A stretch of 5,170 bases of DNA, from assembly GCA_030044075.1 (NCBI GenBank), contig JASHWM010000014.1, forward strand, positions 1 to 5,170, given 5' to 3'. The stretch is from Candidatus Rhabdochlamydia sp. Its GTDB lineage: Bacteria; Chlamydiota; Chlamydiia; Chlamydiales; Rhabdochlamydiaceae. This document shows, one piece after another, positions 1 through 5,170 of this stretch; position 1 is the first letter of the stretch, and every line of letters begins with the position of its first letter. Made by a program: the position numbers and the translations under genes. The notes under the pieces are model-generated. The model did not search any database and was not told the DNA's origin. It was given only the letters and a program-made list of their open reading frames with translations.

Positions 1-3
1 TTT

Positions 4-552
4 ATGAAAGAAAAAAAGGGTGTCTATGTGGCGTACCGGGCCTATGACAAAAAAGATTCAAAAAAATACTTGGATAGGGACCTCATTGCAAGGGGGTATA
101 AGCCTGTTCAGATCACGATTCAAAATAATACTGCTGTAACCTATCTTTTTTCCAAAGAGGGGTGCAGCCTAAAGCAGGCCTCTCCAGGTTCAGTTGCTTG
201 GAGCATCACCAAAATGACAATCCCCCGCTCGATCGGTTATAAAATTGTCGGGTTCTTGTTTTGGCCCTTGATGATCCCGGGAACGATCGACAGCATTATG
301 ACGTTTCATACCCACAACATGTTAAAACAAGACTTTCATGCGAAATCGATCAAGGACAAAGACGATGAGGAAGCAATACTTCCTTATTCGACTGTGCACA
401 GGGTTGCCTTTGTGGAAGAAAAAGATTATCATGAGGACTTCCGGATAACGCTCATTGATAAAAAATCCAAGGACGACATCGTTTTTGATACGCCAGAAAT
501 GATGCGCATCGAAGAAGGGAATGAAGAGGAAAATGTGGAAGGAAACAGATAG
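4..552 (+). CDS. Conserved hypothetical protein with one hydrophobic segment, possibly 5'-truncated
   Basis: I cannot assign a function. The 182-residue product has a conserved-looking block at residues 22-43 (YLDRDLIARGYKPVQITIQN), a hydrophobic stretch at about 77-99 rich in Ile, Phe, Trp and Pro that could be a membrane segment, a second block at 136-155 (FVEEKDYHEDFRITLID), and an acidic tail from 169. From memory, this order (RD..ARGY.PVQ.TI.N, then a hydrophobic Pro-containing stretch, then D..F..K and F....Y...F..TLID) occurs in chlamydial envelope or lipoprotein-like hypothetical proteins, often behind an N-terminal signal or lipobox. No such signal is visible here. Only three bases precede the ATG and they keep the frame open (TTT), so the true start may lie upstream of the window. 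No ribosome binding site can be judged. The gene converges on the LRR gene 21 bases downstream. Confidence 0.72.
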   Translation: MKEKKGVYVAYRAYDKKDSKKYLDRDLIARGYKPVQITIQNNTAVTYLFSKEGCSLKQASPGSVAWSITKMTIPRSIGYKIVGFLFWPLMIPGTIDSIMTFHTHNMLKQDFHAKSIKDKDDEEAILPYSTVHRVAFVEEKDYHEDFRITLIDKKSKDDIVFDTPEMMRIEEGNEEENVEGNR

Positions 553-569
553 TTTCTTTCAGAGGTGTT

Positions 570-589
570 TTTCTTAGACTGTTAAGAAA
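570..589. repeat. AT-rich hairpin between convergent genes
   Basis: A perfect 7-base inverted repeat (TTTCTTA at 570-576, TAAGAAA at 583-589) has a 6-base loop and spans the TAA stop (574-576) of the minus-strand LRR gene. A second TTTCTT copy at 553-558, within an AGTTTCTT/AAGAAACT 8-base pair (551-558 and 584-591), could pair with the same right arm. It sits where a bidirectional terminator would be expected. However, neither strand has a U-tract after the stem and the stem is weak, so it is not a canonical intrinsic terminator. Confidence 0.4.
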
Positions 590-2076
590 CTGCCTGCGAC
601 CCCGGATATTCCGCCAGCACTGCGCAGTCCCGACAAGATTCCCTTTGCAGTAGACGAATTGTCTTTTTTAGAAGTTGTTTTTGGCTCCAAGTGCTTTGGA
701 ACATAAAACATTTTCAACCGCCCTGGAGCAAATAACTCAAGGGGAACAGACTGTAGCGGATTATCGGAAACGGTGAAGTATTTCAGCTGAAGAAGCATCA
801 CTATACTTTGAGGAAGGGCCGGGATCTTATTTTTGCTTAGGAAAAGTTCTTCTAGAAGTTTCAATTCTCCGATCTCTTCGGGCAGCGCTGCAATCTTATT
901 TTCCACGAAGTTCACTTTGACCAGTTTTTTTGCCTCTTTTATTGCAGGCGGTAGGGAAGTGATCTCATTGTTCTTACCTGAAATGCTCTTAAGGTTTGGA
1001 AGAGTTGTAAAATCCGGGAGGATTTTGATCTTGCAGTTATTGAACTCCAAGACCTCAAGGCTTTTTGGCAGTTTGGGGAGTTTGGTAAGGGGGTTATTTG
1101 AAATGATCAACTTCTTTAGTTTTGGTAAAAGGGCCAGCTTATCGGAAATTTTCACAAGGCCTGCATCAGAAACTTCCAGTTCTTCGAGTTCTTTTAGTTT
1201 TTCGATCTCATCTGGAATTGCTTTTATTAGATTATTGCTGAGCTTCAATACCCTCAGGTGGTGTAAGCTAAAGACCTCTTTAGGCATAGAGGTCAACCGA
1301 TTGATCCTCAAATCAAGGGCCTCCAAATGAGATTCCTGGAATTCAGGCTTGTTTTGGCTTAAGGCCTCAGCTGGAGGAACATTTTCAGCTGCTAGGGCAG
1401 TTTCTGCCATAGCAATACCTTCAAGCTTGTTTCGATAGAAGGAAAGAGAGACGATATGGGGATTTGCAAGAAGCGCCCTGGGAACGATGGTAATTTCGTT
1501 GTCTTCAAAATCAACGATATGGACAGGTAATTTTGTTGCTGATCTAGGGACTTCTAGAAGCCTGGACGAGGTGACCTTAGCTTCTCTAATCGGCCTTGTA
1601 AGAGCTCTCATTTGATCGAAGATCGTCCTTACTTTTGCATCTTGCGGTAATGTTGCCCATGAAGGACCATGTTGATGGCGGGGCCAAAGTTTATCCCAGA
1701 AGATGATTACATGCTGTTTGTGGACCCATTTCGACCAAGTTTTGTAAAATTCAGGATTCCAGGCGCTCTCATTTGGAAATTGAAGGAGGATGTTTGGATC
1801 TAGATTTTGAATAAGGGAGACTTGGAAATTAAAAATAAGCTGGATTTTTTGAATTAGACCGAGGTCCTTGCTTTCCCATACTTCCTTTGCGTAAGATCTG
1901 AGGATGGGCAGGTCAGAACCGCAAATAAGTCTTTGTATAAATTTTTTTTGAAAAATTACATCGCTTAATGCACCCCTCATCTTCCTATCTACAAGGATCG
2001 CTCTTGGATTGCCCGAATGAAGCACAATCTGTTGGAGCATCTCAGCTGGCATTGTATTTAGGTTTGGCGCACTCAT
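574..2076 (-). CDS. F-box-like / leucine-rich repeat protein, candidate secreted effector
   Basis: The 500-residue protein opens with an F-box-like segment at residues 9-47: MPAEMLQQIVLHSGN, then ILVDRKMRGALSD, which follows the F-box pattern LPxE(L/I)xxxI...LxxVxKxxRxLxxD with a slightly short middle. Residues 50-180 are helical-looking with six tryptophans in 106-140 and no family I can name. About eleven LRRs fill 184-453, mostly 23-residue units of the LxxLxLxxNxLxxLPxxI type, interrupted by an Ala/Glu-rich insert at about 222-249. A Ser/Gly-rich tail follows (466-500). No signal peptide or membrane segment is seen. Known F-box/LRR effectors (for example Ralstonia GALA) bind host SKP1 through the F-box and substrates through the LRRs; environmental chlamydiae are reported to carry many F-box and LRR proteins. 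That role here is inferred. The first ATG is taken; it lacks a Shine-Dalgarno, and ATGs at codons 9 and 13 are alternatives, the latter cutting into the F-box. Confidence 0.92.
   Translation of the reverse strand: MSAPNLNTMPAEMLQQIVLHSGNPRAILVDRKMRGALSDVIFQKKFIQRLICGSDLPILRSYAKEVWESKDLGLIQKIQLIFNFQVSLIQNLDPNILLQFPNESAWNPEFYKTWSKWVHKQHVIIFWDKLWPRHQHGPSWATLPQDAKVRTIFDQMRALTRPIREAKVTSSRLLEVPRSATKLPVHIVDFEDNEITIVPRALLANPHIVSLSFYRNKLEGIAMAETALAAENVPPAEALSQNKPEFQESHLEALDLRINRLTSMPKEVFSLHHLRVLKLSNNLIKAIPDEIEKLKELEELEVSDAGLVKISDKLALLPKLKKLIISNNPLTKLPKLPKSLEVLEFNNCKIKILPDFTTLPNLKSISGKNNEITSLPPAIKEAKKLVKVNFVENKIAALPEEIGELKLLEELFLSKNKIPALPQSIVMLLQLKYFTVSDNPLQSVPLELFAPGRLKMFYVPKHLEPKTTSKKDNSSTAKGILSGLRSAGGISGVAGSFLTV
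718..1524 (-). repeat. Leucine-rich repeat-coding region, about 11 units
   Basis: This stretch encodes residues 185-453 of the LRR protein. Units start near residues 185, 208, 251, 274, 298, 320, 340, 362, 385, 408 and 431. Clear examples are LRVLKLSNNLIKAIPDEI, LVKVNFVENKIAALPEEI and LEELFLSKNKIPALPQSI. Most are 23 residues long; the unit at about 320-339 is shorter and carries LTKLPKLPKSLEVLEF, which looks more like the 20-residue IpaH/YopM bacterial type. The repeats are diverged at DNA level and visible mainly as protein. Confidence 0.85.
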
Positions 2077-2109
2077 TGTAATTTTATTTGGTTTGTTGAT
2101 TTCGCGACA

Positions 2110-2139
2110 ATTCTAATAAAAACATGCAATTAAATTAAA
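2110..2139 (-). promoter_or_regulatory. Possible promoter for the LRR gene
   Basis: Read on the minus strand, TAGAAT (2115-2110) matches the sigma-70 type -10 box TATAAT at five of six positions. TTTAAT (2139-2134), 18 bases upstream, is a weak -35 box. Transcription would start near 2103 and leave a leader of about 27 bases before the ATG at 2076, a reasonable length. Such matches are common in AT-rich DNA, so support is limited. Confidence 0.32.
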
Positions 2140-2194
2140 GAATAAATCGCCCGTTTCAAAATTTAAATTAAATTGTGCGCCGTAGATCTTTACT

Positions 2195-2284
2195 ATTAGA
2201 AGCTTGAATTTTCAATTTCTACTCGTTTTTGGAACAAACAGATACATGGAAAAATAACTCTATCGTCCTAATAATTAGAAGCTT
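2195..2284 (+). repeat. 11-base direct repeat ATTAGAAGCTT, two copies
   Basis: The identical string ATTAGAAGCTT occurs at 2195-2205 and 2274-2284, 79 bases apart, in the divergent promoter region. The first copy runs into a small palindrome, TTGAATTTTCAA (2204-2215). It could be a pair of regulator sites or a duplication scar, but it could also be chance in AT-rich sequence. Confidence 0.4.
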
Positions 2285-2422
2285 AATCGTTTCTTCATCA
2301 AAAACAGGAGGAACATTAACAGGGTGGTTTTCTTATCTATCTGAAAATAAATCAGTTAAGGAATTTTGCCTTTTCCTTGAAAACTCATTTGCAAGTTATT
2401 CATTCTTAGTATCTTTAATTTG

Positions 2423-2451
2423 TTGTAATAAATATTATTCAAAAATAAACT
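2423..2451 (+). promoter_or_regulatory. Possible promoter for the 808-residue gene
   Basis: TTGTAA (2423-2428) and TAAACT (2446-2451) are separated by 17 bases, each matching four of six positions of the -35 and -10 consensus. Transcription would start near 2458, about 44 bases before the ATG at 2502. The surrounding DNA is over 80% A+T, so other pairings are possible and this is only the most orthodox one. Confidence 0.25.
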
Positions 2452-2501
2452 TTAAATTGTTAAAATTATTGTTTTACTAATTAAATAATAAAATTATTAT
2501 T

Positions 2502-4928
2502 ATGATTTCAAGTTCTGGAGGAGAATTAGTTCTTTCTAGGGACATGTATCGGATCAAACAGGAAGCTGATGACCGAAACGTGGCCGGGGTCCGTATTACC
2601 TCTGATTCTGTTCGCAGTCACATTGAGTGGACCTCCCAAGGAGACGCCACGGAATTGGGAAGGACGATTAAAGAGGTTAACAGATACGTCGCCTCAAAAA
2701 GCCTGACCCTTTCAGATGGGGGACCGCTTTCTCAATCAGACATCAATTACCTTCGCGGGAACCTTTTGCTTTTGAACAAGGCAAGGCTTGCAGAGGGCAT
2801 TAAGAATATTCCAGTGCGCAACCTTATCCTTGCATTCCGCATGAGCTTTCTTATCCCCGCCAAAGTTTCCAATGAAGAGATTTTGGACGACATGCAAAAA
2901 ACCCTTCTTTACCAACAACAGAGCAGGCTGGTCCCTTCCAAGAATTGGGTCGACTTTTTACAGCTTTTGAACCAAGTCATATGCTATGAAGAAATCGTAA
3001 AAAATCAAAAAACGGTCGACTACGGACAGATCCTAGGCGGAAGACTTGCTGCCAAAACGACAAGAGAGCAGTGTTTGGCTTATTTGAGGCACCAGCTTAC
3101 TTTGCAAACAGAGATCTCGGATAAAATTTTGAGAAGGATCGAGAAGGTCCCTGAGCTCTCTTCCAAGATCGTCAACCTGTTCAATTGGTCCATGTTTAAA
3201 ATCGCATTGCCCAGAGGCGCTTCAAGGGAGTGCGGCGTTGTAATCGATAGAAGGCTCTTAGAAAGCGTTCCACAACCTTGCATGGTAGGGTTCGACCAAA
3301 GGTTTGATGAGATTGTTTGGGTGCCGTCTGAAATCTATCCGTCCTATTGTAAAAAAAGTGGGTATTCCAAAGGAGAGATGGAATCCAAAATTCGCGACAA
3401 GCTCCTGGAGGTCCTCTCTGACCCGCAAGCCTTTCAAGAGGAGATAGGGGATTTTGAAAGCCTTTATAACCTATTTGCCAATTTGGAAGGGATCCTCTCA
3501 AGAGGTCTCTACTATGAAAAAGAAAAAACCGAAAAAATCCTTTTCCTTCTGGATGAAGCAAGCCAAAAGTATGTCCAGGCAAGAGCAGATTCTCTGTTGA
3601 CCCAAAGGGACATCTGCACAAATTTTGCTAGGTTCAAAGATTACCAGCAAAGGTTGGACAAGTTTTTCTCTAAAACTGATAACAAAAGCAGTTTTTCAAA
3701 GTGGGTTGAAGAGGGCGGCCTAAAAGATGCTCTTAGGGACCGGTTTGCCTATTTAATCACAAACTACTTTGCAGGGTTGACTAAACCGCTTGAAGTCATC
3801 TACCTTCAAGGTGAGTTCGACGAAAAAGTTCTCCTTGCAATGAAAGAAAAGTACAGCAACCTGACACTTGCTGCAATTCAAAATGAATTGTGCCAACCAG
3901 AGTTCGAATTGCTCCTGAAAGAGTATTTTGGCAGTGATTTTTCTTATTTTGAGGGGCTTGTCGATACACAGAAAAAGCGCGTCGATGAACTTCTTGGCCA
4001 ATGGGAGCAGAATCACGTTGCCAAGCTTGCCACAAAACATGTGAGAGAGTTTGCAGTGAAGGTTGAAGAAGCAAGATCTTTTTCTGATGACGCCAAGTTA
4101 GCCTTTTTCCTGGATTTTATTACTCCTATCTATAGCAGTTTTATTCGCCTTGAGGAGTATGTCGCATGCATAAAATCGTTGCCCGAGGAAAAACAAATAG
4201 CTCTGCACCTTGACAGAGCAAAAGGGATTAAAGAGAATATCGAGGCCATCTACAAGGTTTATACGAAAGGATTCCCTGAAAATTTCTTAAGGGCCATCCA
4301 GTATCGCTCCGAATTCGAGAACTTCCGCCAGGCTTTTAATGCAGGGATTTCTTCACTCCCAAAAATATCTCCAGGCTTGTTGCAGGTCTTTGTGGATGCT
4401 TACTCCTTGGAAAATCCAGGTGTTGAAAGAGAGGAGCTTCTAGAGAGAATTCAACAAAATCCATCGATCCTGTGCACAATAACTGCTTCTGATGGTTCCT
4501 TGTTATGTGAAAAGATCAGCCGCCTCTACGATGTCAATACGGGAAATACGTTTAGAAAAGAAGAGCTTTCCGCTTTAACAGATGCAGCTTTAGGAAGCTG
4601 GACCGAGAATTTATATAGGGGGCTCCCTGTGCTGAGAAGCGCGATCACAAACCTTGTAGAACTTGGGACCAAAGACTCGAAGAAACTCAAAGAACAAGAG
4701 ACCTATAAAAAAGCAATCGGAGACCTAAAAGATACAAGCATTGGTACATTCCAGGTGCTCTATGATCCTTTTTTAATGTCTTTTCAGCTTGTGACCAGCA
4801 GGATTTGGATGCCTATTGAGAATTACATCAAGATCCTTGGGCAAAATCACCCGAAGCATGTCCTTCTGATGACTGTCTATCAGCAGCTCAAAGAGCTGTC
4901 CATTTGGGCAAATCTAAATAATAAATAA
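2502..4928 (+). CDS. Large hypothetical protein with a faint C-terminal U-box-like segment
   Basis: I do not recognise this 808-residue protein. It is soluble-looking, rich in charged amphipathic helices, with no signal peptide or membrane span. A Ser-rich N-terminus (MISSSGGEL) is followed by helical stretches, including a possible coiled coil around 340-390. Residues 656-720 contain ILCTIT, then LYDVNTGNTFRKEELSAL (675-692), then GLPVLRSAITNLVEL. This loosely follows the U-box order CPIT...PV...GHTYxRxxI...L...N..L...I, but the first loop is about seven residues too long and the proline-valine is missing. A ubiquitin ligase role is therefore only a hypothesis. The ATG at 2502 has no Shine-Dalgarno. 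GGAGGAG at 2517-2523 lies inside the frame and is too far (20 bases) from the next ATG at 2544 (Met15) to decide a start. The coding length and composition leave little doubt that this is a real gene. It ends 50 bases before a tRNA gene. Confidence 0.92.
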   Translation: MISSSGGELVLSRDMYRIKQEADDRNVAGVRITSDSVRSHIEWTSQGDATELGRTIKEVNRYVASKSLTLSDGGPLSQSDINYLRGNLLLLNKARLAEGIKNIPVRNLILAFRMSFLIPAKVSNEEILDDMQKTLLYQQQSRLVPSKNWVDFLQLLNQVICYEEIVKNQKTVDYGQILGGRLAAKTTREQCLAYLRHQLTLQTEISDKILRRIEKVPELSSKIVNLFNWSMFKIALPRGASRECGVVIDRRLLESVPQPCMVGFDQRFDEIVWVPSEIYPSYCKKSGYSKGEMESKIRDKLLEVLSDPQAFQEEIGDFESLYNLFANLEGILSRGLYYEKEKTEKILFLLDEASQKYVQARADSLLTQRDICTNFARFKDYQQRLDKFFSKTDNKSSFSKWVEEGGLKDALRDRFAYLITNYFAGLTKPLEVIYLQGEFDEKVLLAMKEKYSNLTLAAIQNELCQPEFELLLKEYFGSDFSYFEGLVDTQKKRVDELLGQWEQNHVAKLATKHVREFAVKVEEARSFSDDAKLAFFLDFITPIYSSFIRLEEYVACIKSLPEEKQIALHLDRAKGIKENIEAIYKVYTKGFPENFLRAIQYRSEFENFRQAFNAGISSLPKISPGLLQVFVDAYSLENPGVEREELLERIQQNPSILCTITASDGSLLCEKISRLYDVNTGNTFRKEELSALTDAALGSWTENLYRGLPVLRSAITNLVELGTKDSKKLKEQETYKKAIGDLKDTSIGTFQVLYDPFLMSFQLVTSRIWMPIENYIKILGQNHPKHVLLMTVYQQLKELSIWANLNNK

Positions 4929-4934
4929 TTTGCA

Positions 4935-4964
4935 TTGAAGGAAATCAATCCCTTTTGCTAAGCT
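4935..4964 (+). promoter_or_regulatory. Possible promoter for the tRNA pair
   Basis: TTGAAG (4935-4940) resembles a -35 box. TAAGCT (4959-4964), 18 bases later, is a poor -10 box but carries an extended -10 TG at 4956-4957. Transcription would start near 4971, leaving a leader of about 8 bases for RNase P to remove. Readthrough from the upstream gene, which ends at 4928, is an alternative source of tRNA transcript. Confidence 0.3.
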
Positions 4965-4978
4965 CTTCACTTTCATGG

Positions 4979-5051
4979 CGCGGGGTGGAGCAGTGGTTAG
5001 CTCGTTGGGCTCATAACCCAAAGGCCGGAGGTTCGAATCCTTCCCCCGCTA
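4979..5051 (+). tRNA. Initiator tRNA-fMet (anticodon CAT)
   Basis: A full cloverleaf can be folded. The acceptor arm is CGCGGGG/CCCCGCT with discriminator A5051. The D-stem is GAGC/GCTC, the anticodon stem TTGGG/CCCAA with loop CTCATAA (anticodon 5012-5014), and the T-arm GGAGG-TTCGAAT-CCTTC. Three hallmarks identify the initiator: no Watson-Crick pair at 1-72 (here C against T; E. coli has C against A), three consecutive G-C pairs at the bottom of the anticodon stem, and the A11-T24 pair in the D-stem. It supplies formyl-methionyl-tRNA for translation start. CCA is not encoded and must be added by the CCA-adding enzyme. Confidence 0.97.
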
Positions 5052-5069
5052 ATTTTACTTTCGTTCTCT

Positions 5070-5143
5070 GGCGGTATAGCTCAGTTGGTTAGAGCAACGG
5101 AATCATAATCCGTCTGTCGTTGGTTCGAATCCGACTACCGCTA
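5070..5143 (+). tRNA. Elongator tRNA-Met (anticodon CAT)
   Basis: The cloverleaf is complete. The acceptor arm is GGCGGTA/TACCGCT with a G-T wobble at 1-72 and discriminator A5143. The D-stem is GCTC/GAGC, the anticodon stem ACGGA/TCCGT with loop ATCATAA (anticodon 5104-5106), and the T-arm GTTGG-TTCGAAT-CCGAC. A CAT anticodon could also mean tRNA-Ile2 carrying lysidine. I prefer Met because the acceptor ends (GGCGGT...CCGCTA with G1-U72) match the Bacillus-type elongator tRNA-Met as I recall it, rather than tRNA-Ile2. CCA is not encoded. It lies 18 bases after the initiator tRNA and is probably cotranscribed with it. Confidence 0.94.
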
Positions 5144-5170
5144 TGCTTTTCAATCCCATAGACAAATTTG

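Larger units (their letters stand above)
2077..2501. other. AT-rich divergent intergenic region
   Basis: These 425 bases separate the divergently read LRR gene and the 808-residue gene. GC falls steadily toward the right: about 30% at 2221-2280, 9 G/C in 60 at 2401-2460 and 2 in 40 at 2461-2500, against roughly 42% in a sampled part of the downstream gene. It must hold the promoters of both genes. It also contains an 11-base direct repeat, a 6-base all-AT hairpin (2484-2489 with 2493-2498, loop AAA) just before the downstream start, and an open frame from 2229 (TTG start) to 2480 of 83 codons. That frame has no Shine-Dalgarno and no recognisable domain, so I do not call it a gene. Confidence 0.6.

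Noticed and set aside
833..1330. 165-codon plus-strand open frame inside the LRR gene
   Set aside because: It is antisense to the LRR-coding region; its Ser/Phe/Leu-rich product is what the reverse of Lys/Glu/Asn/Leu-rich LRR codons yields.
2219..2440. Minus-strand protein-like stretch such as NHPVNVPPVFDEETIKL in the intergenic region
   Set aside because: The frame is broken by several stops over a short distance and I recognise no family, so a degraded gene cannot be supported.
2229..2480. 83-codon open frame starting at TTG on the plus strand
   Set aside because: Non-ATG start, no Shine-Dalgarno, very AT-rich codons, no recognisable domain, and it lies in an AT-rich intergenic region. 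It is kept only as part of the intergenic description and one finding.
2736..4074. Five minus-strand open frames (60-141 codons) inside the large gene
   Set aside because: All are antisense shadows of the 808-residue coding region, overlap one another in places and show no domain or start signal.
4937..4957. Possible terminator hairpin after the large gene (AAGGA...TCCCTT followed by TT)
   Set aside because: The stem is only about five bases with a bulge and the T-run is four long; it also overlaps the candidate tRNA promoter.
5030..5132. Repeated GGTTCGAATCC as a possible attachment-site duplication
   Set aside because: The two copies are the T-arms of the two tRNA genes, which are similar by function. 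No extended copy of a tRNA 3' end occurs elsewhere in the window.
1..5170. CRISPR arrays, insertion sequences, phage genes
   Set aside because: No regularly spaced repeats, transposase or integrase motifs, or terminal inverted repeats were seen.

Overview
The window most likely comes from a chlamydia-like bacterium (phylum Chlamydiae, probably an amoeba- or protist-associated environmental lineage). Four things point that way: an N-terminal F-box-like motif fused to leucine-rich repeats, a first gene that matches a sequence pattern I associate with chlamydial envelope-type proteins, moderate GC in the genes, and two tRNA genes without an encoded CCA end. The missing CCA argues against most gammaproteobacterial intracellular bacteria such as Legionella. 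The assignment is an inference, since no phylogenetic marker is present.

Layout: (1) 1-552, plus strand, the 3' part or whole of a small protein with one hydrophobic segment; its reading frame is open to the window edge. (2) 574-2076, minus strand, a 500-residue F-box-like/LRR protein, convergent with the first gene and separated from it by 21 bases, with a short AT hairpin over its stop codon. (3) 2077-2501, an AT-rich divergent intergenic region with possible promoters for both neighbours, an 11-base direct repeat and an 83-codon low-GC open frame of doubtful reality. (4) 2502-4928, plus strand, an 808-residue soluble, largely helical protein that I do not recognise; it carries a faint U-box-like segment near its C-terminus. 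(5) 4979-5143, an initiator tRNA-Met followed by an elongator tRNA-Met.

The point of interest is the divergent pair in the middle. An F-box/LRR protein is a plausible secreted effector that would plug into the host SCF ubiquitin ligase. If the weak U-box resemblance in the neighbouring large protein held up, the pair would be a small host-ubiquitin-targeting locus next to conserved tRNA housekeeping genes. The F-box/LRR reading rests on visible motifs; the U-box reading and any functional link are speculative. The other genes show no obvious functional connection.
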